Shown piece after piece: positions 1 through 8,070 of a DNA stretch of 64,000 nt. The translations under genes were made by a program, and so were the position numbers. Below the pieces are notes generated by a model, which saw nothing but the letters and a program-made list of their open reading frames with translations, was not told the origin of the DNA and searched no databases. The DNA comes from CAVQNQ01 sp963714205 (lineage in GTDB: Bacteria > Acidobacteriota > Terriglobia > Bryobacterales > Bryobacteraceae), in NCBI GenBank assembly GCA_963714205.1, contig CAVQNQ010000002.1, positions 868,001 through 932,000 of the forward strand, in the 5' to 3' direction. Position 1 is the first letter of the stretch. Every line of letters begins with the position of its first letter.

Positions 1-398
1 ATAATGCCGCCGGGAGTCACCATGCGAACCCGGTCATTGCCCGAATCCGCGATGTAGAGGTTGCCCGAACCGTCGAGCACCAAGCCGTGCGGGGAATTCA
101 ATTGGGCGGCGGTGGCCGCTCCCCCATCGCCCGAGAAGCCGGCTCGCGAATTGCCCGCCACCAGGGTCAGCACGCCGCTCGAGCTGAGTTTGAAGACACA
201 GTTGATCGAACTGCTGAAATAGAGGTTTCCGGATGAATCCAGTGTGACGCGATTGGGCCGGCCAATGCCAGTGCTTGTGGCAGTAGCCGGCGTCGAAGGA
301 GGCGCGCCACCGGCCACCGTCGCTATGGTATATTGCTGGGCCAGCGCCACCGAAGCGCCGGCCAACAGGCAGACCGTTCTTAGCATGTTTAAGTCCAT
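1..398 (-). CDS. NHL-repeat (beta-propeller) secreted protein, 5' part only
   Basis: The reverse strand encodes an open frame running off the left edge. It starts at ATG 396-398 or the in-frame ATG 384-386. A short hydrophobic signal peptide ends near ALA-QQ and is followed by NHL-propeller strands: an LDSSGNLYFS segment, then VLDGSGNLYIADSGNDRVRM, the classic NHL blade signature. Such proteins are very abundant in Solibacter-type Acidobacteriota and are usually exported; their ligands are unknown. The C-terminus and total length cannot be seen. It lies 61 nt downstream of the threonine aldolase gene on the same strand. The family call is solid; the function is open. Confidence 0.75.
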   Translation of the reverse strand, partial: MDLNMLRTVCLLAGASVALAQQYTIATVAGGAPPSTPATATSTGIGRPNRVTLDSSGNLYFSSSINCVFKLSSSGVLTLVAGNSRAGFSGDGGAATAAQLNSPHGLVLDGSGNLYIADSGNDRVRMVTPGGI

Positions 399-459
399 CA
401 AGACGTTCCCAGCGCGCGACCGTTTCCGTAATCGCGCGGAAGAATGGGGGTTAAGTCGC

Positions 460-1488
460 TTATGATAGCACCGCAAGGGCCATCGCTTCGAGCGCGCGGG
501 CGCAAGCGGTGCGGTCCACGTCGTAGTGCGTGACGGCGCGCATGCGGCGCTCGTCGATGGCGTTGATGAGGACGCCGCGCGCCTTGAGGCGGGCGCTGAT
601 CTCGCCACCCGCAAATCCCGTGCCGCCGACGTCGAAAACCACGATATTGGTGGCTACCGAGGCCGCATCGACGCGGATTCCGTCAATGCGCGCAAGGCCT
701 TCGGCGAGGAATCTGGCGTTGCAATGGTCCTGGGCGAGCCGCTGAGGGTTCTCTTCGAGCGCGATCAGCCCCGCCGCCGCCAGAACGCCCACCTGCCGCA
801 TGCCGCCTCCCAGCCGTTTGCGGTACAGGCGCCCCCTGGCAATGAGATCCGCCGGACCGGCCAGCAGGGAGCCGGCCGGAGCGCCCAAACCCTTAGAGAG
901 GCAGAACATAAGCGTATCCACTGGGGCCACAATGTCACTCACCGGCACACCCAGCGCGGCCGCCGCGTTGAACACGCGCGCGCCATCCATGTGAACTTTC
1001 AAACCGCGCTCGTGGGCCCCCTCGCAGATCTCGCGGATGGCGTGGAGCGGGTAGACCGTGCCGCCCGCCATGTTGTGGGTATTCTCTATTTCGATAAGGC
1101 CAGTAGGCGCGCAGTGCGGCCCGAGAGGCCGGATATGGCGGCGCACGTCGTCCCACGAGAGGATCCCGTTTTCGGTGGGCACCGCGCGCACCAGGCAACT
1201 CGAAAACCAGGCCGTCATGGCCAGTTCGTAATCGAGCACGTGCGCGCGCGAATCGCAGATAACCTCCTGGCCGGGCTCTGTGTGGAGCTTGACCGCGATG
1301 GTGTTCCCCATCGTGCCGGTGGGGACGAATAACGCCGCTTCCTTGCCGGCGATTTCGGCGGCCCGCCGCTCCAGGCGGTTGGCGGTGGGATCTTCTCCGT
1401 AAACATCATCGCCGACTTCGGCCTCCATCATGGCGCGCCGCATCGCGGGCGTCGGCTTGGTTACGGTATCGCTACGCAGATCGATCAT
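460..1488 (-). CDS. ltaE: Low-specificity L-threonine aldolase (PLP-dependent)
   Basis: A 342-residue fold-type I PLP enzyme of the beta-eliminating lyase/threonine aldolase family, expected to cleave L-threonine or L-allo-threonine to glycine and acetaldehyde. The N-terminus MIDLRSDTVTKP is the family hallmark. The Schiff-base lysine lies in CLSKGLGAPAGS, and VHMDGAR carries the PLP-ring aspartate. I chose ATG 1486-1488 because the protein then begins exactly at the conserved MIDLRSD; a longer in-frame extension upstream is only hemW sequence in another frame. It starts 4 nt after the hemW stop, so the two are probably one transcript. Confidence 0.9.
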   Translation of the reverse strand: MIDLRSDTVTKPTPAMRRAMMEAEVGDDVYGEDPTANRLERRAAEIAGKEAALFVPTGTMGNTIAVKLHTEPGQEVICDSRAHVLDYELAMTAWFSSCLVRAVPTENGILSWDDVRRHIRPLGPHCAPTGLIEIENTHNMAGGTVYPLHAIREICEGAHERGLKVHMDGARVFNAAAALGVPVSDIVAPVDTLMFCLSKGLGAPAGSLLAGPADLIARGRLYRKRLGGGMRQVGVLAAAGLIALEENPQRLAQDHCNARFLAEGLARIDGIRVDAASVATNIVVFDVGGTGFAGGEISARLKARGVLINAIDERRMRAVTHYDVDRTACARALEAMALAVLS

Positions 1489-1492
1489 AAAA

Positions 1493-2569
1493 TCAGAGCA
1501 GAAACTCCTGGAAGACTTCGTTCGAGAGCAAGACGCCGCGCTTCGTGAGGCGCAGGCTGCCGTCGCTGGTTTCGAGCAGCCCGGCATCCAGGAATCGGCG
1601 GATGGGCCGCTCGAAGCGCTGCCACTCGGCGGCCTCGGGGCGTATGCCGCCGGTCAAGCGCAGCCCCACAAAGAAGCGTTCTTCCTCCAGACAGGCGCGC
1701 GTGGAGTGGCCTGGTTCGCTGGCGAGATAGGCCGGGACGCTCTCGGGGTTCTCGCGGCGCACGCATCCATCGAACGAATGCGCATCGGCGCCGAAGCCCA
1801 CGTAGGCTTCCAGGCGCCAGTATTTGAGGTTGTGGCGCGATTCGCGCCCGGGCCGCGCGAAATTCGAAATTTCGTAGCGCGGGATGCCCGTGGCTGCCAG
1901 GCGCTCGACGGCGATTTCATAGAGATCCGCGGTCTGATCGCCGGAGGGCGTTTCAGCCGCGCCGTAGCGCGTGCCGCCGCGCAGGATCTCGCGGCCCAGG
2001 CGGCTCTCTTCATCCACTTCGAGCATGTAAACCGAGACGTGCTCAGGTGCCAGCCGCTCGATCCAGTCCAAAGATTCGCGCCAGCTTGCCTCGGTCTGAC
2101 CGGAAAGGCCGGCGATGAGATCGATATTGCAGTTGTGAATTCCAGCCGCGCGCAGGAGCGCGAGTTCATCGGCGACGGTCTGCGCGGAGTGCTTGCGGCC
2201 GGTGCGCCGGATTTCGAGTTCCACGAACGACTGCACTCCCAGGCTGACGCGGTTGATGCCCGCCGCGGCCCATGCGCGAGCCCGTTCGGCGGTGATGCCG
2301 CCGGGAGCCGCCTCGATCGTCGCTTCGATCCAAGGCCGGCCGGGGATCAGCGCGAGCAGCGCGACAAGCGCCCCGGCATCCATGTTGGAAGGCGTGCCGC
2401 CGCCCAGGTACACGGTTTCGGGCCGCCATCCCCAGCGGTGCGCGCGGATCTCGGCGGCCAGGGCTTCGCGGTAGCGCGCTTCGAGCGCCCGCGGCCAAAC
2501 GCCCGAAGCGAAGTTGCAGAAGGCGCACTTCTGGGCGCAGAACGGATAGGCAACGTAGACGCCGGGCAC
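1493..2569 (-). CDS. hemW: Radical SAM heme chaperone HemW
   Basis: 358 residues. The N-terminal radical SAM motif is CAQKCAFC (CxxxCxxC), followed by VYLGGGTPS, the SAM-contacting GGTP segment typical of HemN/HemW. GINRVSLGVQSF and IDLIAGLSGQT are also family motifs. The short N-terminus and single-cluster motif favour HemW, which delivers heme, over coproporphyrinogen dehydrogenase HemN. The start is a GTG at 2567-2569. An AGGAG lies directly against it, which is too close for a normal ribosome site, so the true start is slightly uncertain. It is probably the first gene of a hemW-ltaE operon and is divergent from the FAH gene across 93 nt. Confidence 0.88.
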   Translation of the reverse strand: MPGVYVAYPFCAQKCAFCNFASGVWPRALEARYREALAAEIRAHRWGWRPETVYLGGGTPSNMDAGALVALLALIPGRPWIEATIEAAPGGITAERARAWAAAGINRVSLGVQSFVELEIRRTGRKHSAQTVADELALLRAAGIHNCNIDLIAGLSGQTEASWRESLDWIERLAPEHVSVYMLEVDEESRLGREILRGGTRYGAAETPSGDQTADLYEIAVERLAATGIPRYEISNFARPGRESRHNLKYWRLEAYVGFGADAHSFDGCVRRENPESVPAYLASEPGHSTRACLEEERFFVGLRLTGGIRPEAAEWQRFERPIRRFLDAGLLETSDGSLRLTKRGVLLSNEVFQEFLL

Positions 2570-2662
2570 TCCTTTGATTGTAGCGGCCGGAAATGCGCGG
2601 AGTGTGACTGGCCGCGGGAACCTCGAATGCTACAATTACGGGTGCTTCCGGGGGGAGCGCCC

Positions 2663-3517
2663 ATGCGATTCGTCACATTTCAGCGCGAAAGTTATGACGA
2701 GCCGGCCATTCTGTTCGAGGACCGCCTGATTGGATTGCGCGGCGCCGGTTTCACGGACCTGCGCACCCTGATTGCGGGAGGCGCTGATGCCCTGGATCGC
2801 GCGCAACGCTGGCTGCTCCACCCCCCGGGCGGAGAACTGATCGAGGCCGCCTCCGCGACCTTGCTGGCGCCCATACCGCGGCCGCCCAAGATCGTCTGCA
2901 TCGGGCTGAATTATCGCGACCATGCCGCGGAAGCCCGCATGCCCATTCCGGATGTCCCCACGGTCTTCGCCAAATTCCATACCGCCGCGACCGGGCACCG
3001 CCAGCCCATCGTGCTGCCCAAAGCCTCCGCCAAGCCGGATTACGAAGCCGAATTCGCCGTGGTGATCGGGCGGGGAGGGCGCCACATTCCCGAGTCCGCC
3101 TGGCGCGAGCACGTCTTCGGCTACACCATCTTCAACGACGTGAGCGCGCGCGATTTCCAAATGGCCACCAGCCAGTGGATGATCGGCAAGACCTTCGACA
3201 CGTTTGCGCCCTTCGGGCCGGCCATTGTCACCGCCGACGAAATCGAGGACCCCCACAACCTCGATATCTCCCTGACCCTGAACGGCGAGGTGATGCAGAG
3301 TTCCAACACGCGCAACCTGATTTTCCAGGTGCCCAGGCTGATCGCCTATCTTTCAAGCGTCTTCACGCTGGAAGCGGGCGATATCATTGCCACCGGAACG
3401 CCGGCGGGCGTAGGATTTGCCCACAAGCCCCCGCGTTTTCTCAAGCCGGGCGACGAAGTGGCGGTGCGGATCGAGGGCCTTGGCGAATTAAGCAATCCGG
3501 TAGTTACCGAGGGGTAA
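2663..3517 (+). CDS. Fumarylacetoacetate hydrolase family protein
   Basis: 284 residues of the FAH/2-hydroxyhepta-2,4-diene-1,7-dioate isomerase superfamily. Visible family blocks are IVCIGLNYRDHAAEA, a metal-binding core with YEAEFAVVIGRGGR, FGYTIFNDVSARDFQ, the GKTFDTFAPFGPA block and IIATGTPAGVGF near the C-terminus. Members hydrolyse or isomerise acylpyruvates and aromatic-catabolism intermediates with Mg2+ or Mn2+; the substrate cannot be told from sequence. The ATG at 2663 follows a purine-rich GGGGGGAG at good spacing. No catabolic partners are adjacent. Confidence 0.87.
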   Translation: MRFVTFQRESYDEPAILFEDRLIGLRGAGFTDLRTLIAGGADALDRAQRWLLHPPGGELIEAASATLLAPIPRPPKIVCIGLNYRDHAAEARMPIPDVPTVFAKFHTAATGHRQPIVLPKASAKPDYEAEFAVVIGRGGRHIPESAWREHVFGYTIFNDVSARDFQMATSQWMIGKTFDTFAPFGPAIVTADEIEDPHNLDISLTLNGEVMQSSNTRNLIFQVPRLIAYLSSVFTLEAGDIIATGTPAGVGFAHKPPRFLKPGDEVAVRIEGLGELSNPVVTEG

Positions 3518-3652
3518 GCTAGAACTGTAAGAAAAATCACTAAAATCCAGGACCCGACTTGCTCTGGGAATGCCTATGGGTTATCGTCGGTACGCTCGGT
3601 GATAGGGACCCGAATCTCTACTGATAGCCTGAAGGAATCTGAAAGGACCTAT

Positions 3653-5635
3653 ATGCGCAACCTGATGAAAATTTCGACACTCGCCGTTCTGATACTGACA
3701 CTTCCCATGGCTGCTTTGGCGGATCTCAGCGGAACGAAAACGCTGTCCGCCAACACGGCGCTGAGCCTGGATACCGGGACAACATCCTCGTCCGGCGGCG
3801 ACCTTTTGTGGAGCGGGACCAGTTTGACGCCGCAAGGCAGTGCGTCGGCATACAACTTCGGCGCGGCCGTGCCCTTCAGTTCCATGACCCAGCAGGTCGT
3901 GCAGGCGGCTTCCGCACTCTTCTCGAAGTCTGCCATTAGTTCGCTCGCGGTGAACAATGTTCTGGCGGTCAAAACCAATGGCGGCAATTACGCCGCTGTC
4001 CTGGTAACGGCAGTGAGCAGCGGGGGTTCGATCACCCTCCAGTTCACAACCTTCGGAGTTTCGTCCGCTGGCTCAGCGCCCGTTATCACGCAAGTGCTGA
4101 ACAACTACGGCCTGGTTCCGGCGGGCTTCTCGAATTCCGGTATCGCACAGGGGGCGCTGTTCATCATCAAGGGCTCCGGGCTCGCCGATCCGAACGCGCA
4201 GGCGGTTCTGCAGTCGAGCGCCAGCGGCCTGCCCCTCACGCTGAACGGCGCGAGCATAAAAGTGACGGTGAACGGCACCACGACCACACCGGCGCTTTAC
4301 TACGCGATCGCGGCACAACTGGCGGCGGTGCTGCCGTCCAATACGCCCATCGGGACGGCTCAGGTCACGGTGACGTACAACAACCAGACCAGCGCGCCCT
4401 TTAGTTTCCAGGTGGTGCAAAGCGCCGTAGGATTCGACTCGTATTACGGCGCCGGCAGCGGCCTGGGCGTAGCGACCAATAGCGCCACCGGGGCACTGTA
4501 CAACTACGCCAACGCCATCCCTCTCGGCACCCAGATCACTCTGTGGGGTTCGGGGCTGGGCGCGGATCCCGCCAGGGACACCACATTCAGCACGGCTAAC
4601 CTCGCCAACATCAAAGGCCTGGGGCATGTTTACGTCGGCGGCGTCGACGCCGCGATCGGGTACCAGGGACCCTCCGGCTATCCCGGCCTCAACCAGGTGA
4701 ACATCACCATACCCACCTCGGCTACGCTGGGCTGCAACGTCTCGCTGGTGGGAGTGACCACTAGCGGCGTGCCCACGAATTCGCTCACGCTGCCCATCGG
4801 TACCGGGGCCTGCTCAGACTCGCAGTTCGGAACCATCGGAACCCAGCTCAACAACCTGAGCGGGCTGACGAGCCTCAATAGCGGTGCTTTGATTCTCGCG
4901 CTCGAAACTTCGCCCGCGACCAGCGGAAGCGGCACTCAGGTGACCGACACGGCAATTGGGTCTTTCCAACACATCAGTTATAACGGCTCCACGTATGGCG
5001 CCGCCGCGGCCGGATCGGTTTCCCTGGGCGGCTGCATCGTCAACCAAATCGTGAACTCGACGAGCACCGTCACCACGACTACGACAGGGCTGGATGCCGG
5101 CACGATCACGGTCACCGGCCCCAGCGGCAACGCGACCTTGACTGCATTCTCAGCAATCCCCGGGTACTACCTGGCACAACTGGCCACCGGGTTCATTCCC
5201 ACATCGGGCGGAACGTTCACGTTCCAAAACGGCAGTGGGGGGAAGGACGTTGGCCCCTTCAAGCCGTCGCCGTCAATTGTTTTCTCCAACCCCGTGTTGA
5301 CTTGGACCAACCAGAGCGCCGCGGCGACCGTCACTCGCTCGGCGGGATTGCCAATAACCTGGACCGGCGGCTCCTCGGGCACGTTCGTCTACATCGGCGG
5401 GAGCTCGTCAGCGACGGTGGGCGGCCAGTCCGTATCCGCCAGTTTCACGTGCTTTGTCCCAGTGAGCCCGGCGCAGTTCACCGTGCCCAGCTACATATTG
5501 GCGGCGCTGCCGGCGGGCACCGGCGGCGTGACCGTGGGGAACTACACGAATTACCAGTCTTTCTCGGCGACGGGACTCGATAACGGTGCCGCGCTCGGGT
5601 TTGTGGCCTACGAGATCAACTCGACGTATAACTAG
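3653..5635 (+). CDS. Secreted protein with Solibacter-type TIGR03437 region
   Basis: 660 residues starting at ATG 3653, 6-7 nt after AAAGGA. The signal peptide MRNLMKISTLAVLILTLPMA ends near ALA-DL. The body is rich in Gly/Ser/Thr/Ala beta-strand sequence. Two immunoglobulin-like units resemble the 'Solibacter uncharacterized C-terminal domain': GALFIIKGSGLADPNAQ near residue 180 and ITLWGSGLGADP near 300, the latter followed by LNQVNITIPTSATLGCNVSL. No catalytic motif is evident, and a surface or adhesive role is inference only. It is followed by a strong hairpin. Confidence 0.8.
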   Translation: MRNLMKISTLAVLILTLPMAALADLSGTKTLSANTALSLDTGTTSSSGGDLLWSGTSLTPQGSASAYNFGAAVPFSSMTQQVVQAASALFSKSAISSLAVNNVLAVKTNGGNYAAVLVTAVSSGGSITLQFTTFGVSSAGSAPVITQVLNNYGLVPAGFSNSGIAQGALFIIKGSGLADPNAQAVLQSSASGLPLTLNGASIKVTVNGTTTTPALYYAIAAQLAAVLPSNTPIGTAQVTVTYNNQTSAPFSFQVVQSAVGFDSYYGAGSGLGVATNSATGALYNYANAIPLGTQITLWGSGLGADPARDTTFSTANLANIKGLGHVYVGGVDAAIGYQGPSGYPGLNQVNITIPTSATLGCNVSLVGVTTSGVPTNSLTLPIGTGACSDSQFGTIGTQLNNLSGLTSLNSGALILALETSPATSGSGTQVTDTAIGSFQHISYNGSTYGAAAAGSVSLGGCIVNQIVNSTSTVTTTTTGLDAGTITVTGPSGNATLTAFSAIPGYYLAQLATGFIPTSGGTFTFQNGSGGKDVGPFKPSPSIVFSNPVLTWTNQSAAATVTRSAGLPITWTGGSSGTFVYIGGSSSATVGGQSVSASFTCFVPVSPAQFTVPSYILAALPAGTGGVTVGNYTNYQSFSATGLDNGAALGFVAYEINSTYN

Positions 5636-5655
5636 GTATTCTTTCAGCTTCTGTG

Positions 5656-5702
5656 AACCGGGCGAGCGGCTCCGCAAGAGCGGACGCCGCTCGCGCCCGG
5701 TT
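5656..5702 (+). terminator. GC-rich hairpin downstream of the TIGR03437 gene
   Basis: AACCGGGC-GAGCGG on the left pairs with CCGCTCGCGCCCGGTT on the right, giving a 14-bp stem with a 2-nt bulge. It lies 20 nt after the stop codon. There is no long T-run, so it may end transcription inefficiently or act as an mRNA 3' stabiliser. Confidence 0.55.
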
Positions 5703-5806
5703 TGGCGAGTCCTGTTCGTACCCAGGTTCTCAAGTACCACGCCAGTACGGGTGGACATTGGCTTGCCGCTCGCATCCAGCGATACTTGTATTTCGGACAC
5801 AAAAGT

Positions 5807-6013
5807 ATGATGCTCGAATGCAATACCCGCGAAGACCTGATGCTCGAATACATCCGCGCCGGGAACCAGTTGGTCGATCTGAAGATGCGCGGTGGAAAGC
5901 GCACGCTATTGCCGGCCCACGACCTGGCTTCGATCCTGATCAAGCGGGCCCTCGAGCAGCGCACGCAAGCCCGCGACAATCTGCTCAAGCACTGCGGCCA
6001 GCACGGTTGCTGA
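5807..6013 (+). CDS. Small hypothetical protein (68 aa)
   Basis: Starts at ATG 5807 or 5810 and runs to TGA 6011-6013, 49 nt before selA. The peptide has a compact, charged, helix-prone composition (MLEYIRAGNQLVDLKMRGGK, then LASILIKRALEQRTQARDNL) and ends in HCGQHGC. No family is recognised and no clear ribosome site is visible. The composition looks coding rather than random, and the gene may share a transcript with selA. Moderate to low confidence. Confidence 0.4.
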   Translation: MMLECNTREDLMLEYIRAGNQLVDLKMRGGKRTLLPAHDLASILIKRALEQRTQARDNLLKHCGQHGC

Positions 6014-6062
6014 GAGCGCGGCCGGTTGCGCCGCGCGGGGGCGGGCGCGTACCATCGAATGC

Positions 6063-7406
6063 GTGACCGATAGCCAACCGCTGCGCGATCTGCCCGCTGT
6101 GCACGAAGTCCTCGAGCGGCTGTCCTCCGTCCTGGGGCGCTTCCCGCGATCCCTGGTGGTGAACGAAATCCGGCGCGTGCTCGAGGAAACGCGGGACCAG
6201 CTCCGCAAAGGCGCCGAGAGCCGCCGCATTCCTTCGGTTGAAGAGCGCGTCGAGAAGTCGCTGCGGGCGCTTGAGACCCCTTCGCTGCGGGCCGTGATCA
6301 ACGCTACCGGCGTGGTGCTGCATACCAACCTGGGGCGCGCGCCGCTGGGGCCGTTCGCCCCGATCGCCGGCTACTCCAACCTGGAATACGATCTGGCCAC
6401 CGGGCGGCGCGGGCAGCGCGACGCCCACACCGCGGGCCTGATTGAGCGGCTGGTGGGCGCGCCGGGCATCGCGGTTAACAATAACGCCGCCGCCATATTC
6501 CTGGCGCTGAACGAACTGGCGGCCGGCGGAGAAGTGGTGGTCTCGCGCGGCGAGTTGATCGAGATCGGCGACGGCTTCCGCATTCCCGAAATCATGGCGC
6601 GCTCCGGCGCCGAAGCCCGGGAGGTGGGCACCACCAACCGCACGCGCATCGAGGATTACGAGGCCGCCATTAACGAGCGCACGCGCCTGCTGCTGCGCGT
6701 TCACCCCAGTAACTTTCGCATGTCCGGCTTCACCGCGCGGCCCACGCTGGGCGAGCTGGCGGCGCTCGGCCGGCGGCGCGGATTGCCGGTCTACGAGGAC
6801 CTGGGCAGCGGTTGCGTGGCCGACCTGCGGCCCTACGGCATCGAGGAACCGCTGGTCGCTGCAAGCCTATTGGCGGGCGCGGACCTGGTCTCCTTCAGCG
6901 GCGACAAGCTCATGGGCGGTCCGCAGGCGGGCATCCTGGCGGGCCGCTCCGAGCTGGTGGCGCGGCTGCGCCGCAACCCGCTCTACCGCGCTTTGCGGCT
7001 CGACAAGCTGATCTGCCAGGCGCTCGAGCAGGGCCTGCGCAACCTGCTGCTGGAGCGCTGGGACCAGGTGCCCGCGCTGGCCATGATCCGCCAGCCGGCG
7101 GCCGAGATCCGCGCCCGCGCGGAAGCGCTGGTGGCGCGGCTGCCGGGGCTGCGCGCCGAAATCCTGCCGGGTGAATCGGTGATCGGCGGCGGCGCCACCC
7201 CCGAACAGGCCATCCCCACCTGGCTCATCGCCGTGGAATGCGCGGATCTGGCGGACGCCGAGCGGCGCCTGCGCGCGGGCAATCCGCCCGTGCTGGCGCG
7301 CATCTCTGGCGACCGGCTGATCTTCGATTTAAGAACGGTATTTCGCGAAGAAGAAGAAGCGCTGGCCGCGGCCCTGGCTCCGTGGGCGGCTCAGGCCCGT
7401 TCCTGA
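6063..7406 (+). CDS. selA: L-seryl-tRNA(Sec) selenium transferase
   Basis: 447 residues of a PLP-dependent enzyme converting Ser-tRNA(Sec) to Sec-tRNA(Sec). The SelA N-terminal helical domain is present (about residues 5-50), followed by VINATGVVLHTNLGRAPLG, GTTNRTRIEDYE and the lysine motif SFSGDKLMGGPQAG near residue 281. A full-length SelA with the N-terminal domain argues against the shorter SelA-like D-glucosaminate enzymes. GTG 6063 is chosen because the nearby ATG 6059 hits a stop two codons later. Its last 16 nt overlap the convergent efp gene. selB, selC and selD are not in this window. Confidence 0.9.
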   Translation: MTDSQPLRDLPAVHEVLERLSSVLGRFPRSLVVNEIRRVLEETRDQLRKGAESRRIPSVEERVEKSLRALETPSLRAVINATGVVLHTNLGRAPLGPFAPIAGYSNLEYDLATGRRGQRDAHTAGLIERLVGAPGIAVNNNAAAIFLALNELAAGGEVVVSRGELIEIGDGFRIPEIMARSGAEAREVGTTNRTRIEDYEAAINERTRLLLRVHPSNFRMSGFTARPTLGELAALGRRRGLPVYEDLGSGCVADLRPYGIEEPLVAASLLAGADLVSFSGDKLMGGPQAGILAGRSELVARLRRNPLYRALRLDKLICQALEQGLRNLLLERWDQVPALAMIRQPAAEIRARAEALVARLPGLRAEILPGESVIGGGATPEQAIPTWLIAVECADLADAERRLRAGNPPVLARISGDRLIFDLRTVFREEEEALAAALAPWAAQARS

Positions 7407-7948
7407 TAGGTTCCTTCGGCCGTGTTGACGCGGATCTTCTCGCCCTCGGTGATGAAGGGCGGCACCTGCACCACCAGGCCGGTTTCGAGCTTGGCGGGCT
7501 TGGTGACGTTCGATACGCTGGCGCCCTTCAATCCCGGCTCGGTCTCCACCACGGTCATATCCACGGTGGCCGGCAGCTCGACGCTGATGGCCTTGCCCTC
7601 GTAAAACTCCACGGCTACGTGCAATTGCGGAATGAGGTACTGCGTGGCGTCGCCGAGAATCTCCTTGGTCAGGTGCATCTGCTCGAAGGTCTCGGTGTTC
7701 ATGAAATAGAAGTACTCGCCGTCGTCGTACAGGTACTCCATTTGCTGCTCGTCGAGCTGGGCCTTTTCCACGCGGTCTTCGGAGGAGAAGCGGTGCTCGG
7801 TCATGGAACCCGTGCGCAGGCTGCGCATTTTCGCCTGCACGAAGCCTCGCAGGTTGCCCGGCGTCCGATGGTTCACGCTGAAGACCGAGTACAGCTCGTT
7901 ATTGAATTTGATCACCATCCCCGGACGCAACTGTGTTGACGAAATCAT
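7391..7948 (-). CDS. efp: Translation elongation factor P
   Basis: 185 residues, the usual EF-P length with three beta-barrel domains. EF-P binds between the P and E sites and relieves stalling at polyproline. The N-terminal KOW-like domain contains the tip loop HRTPGNLRGF, and the C-terminal OB signature GLVVQVPPFITEGEKIRVNT is clear. Where E. coli has modified Lys34 (KPGKGQAF) this protein has Asn32, so the known lysine or arginine modifications at that position cannot apply. GAGGAG lies upstream of the ATG at 7946-7948. Confidence 0.95.
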   Translation of the reverse strand: MISSTQLRPGMVIKFNNELYSVFSVNHRTPGNLRGFVQAKMRSLRTGSMTEHRFSSEDRVEKAQLDEQQMEYLYDDGEYFYFMNTETFEQMHLTKEILGDATQYLIPQLHVAVEFYEGKAISVELPATVDMTVVETEPGLKGASVSNVTKPAKLETGLVVQVPPFITEGEKIRVNTAEGTYQERA

Positions 7949-7982
7949 GCCCGCTCCTCGGAAAATTTCGAATTGAAAGTAC

Positions 7983-7988
7983 AGTATA
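7983..7988 (-). promoter_or_regulatory. Putative -10 element of efp
   Basis: On the minus strand TATACT sits 34 nt upstream of the efp ATG in an otherwise GC-rich gap, preceded by TTGT. No convincing -35 hexamer is seen, so this is a candidate only. Confidence 0.35.
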
Positions 7989-8070
7989 ACAAGCGGCGGC
8001 GAAGAGCACGCCGCGGCCCGTGAGGGAAGGGGGACGTGGCGGTGGCCGAGGTCGTGCTACATTGCAGAAA

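Noticed and set aside
526..1332. Long plus-strand frame opposite the threonine aldolase
   Set aside because: High-GC shadow frame; the aldolase on the other strand has all family motifs.
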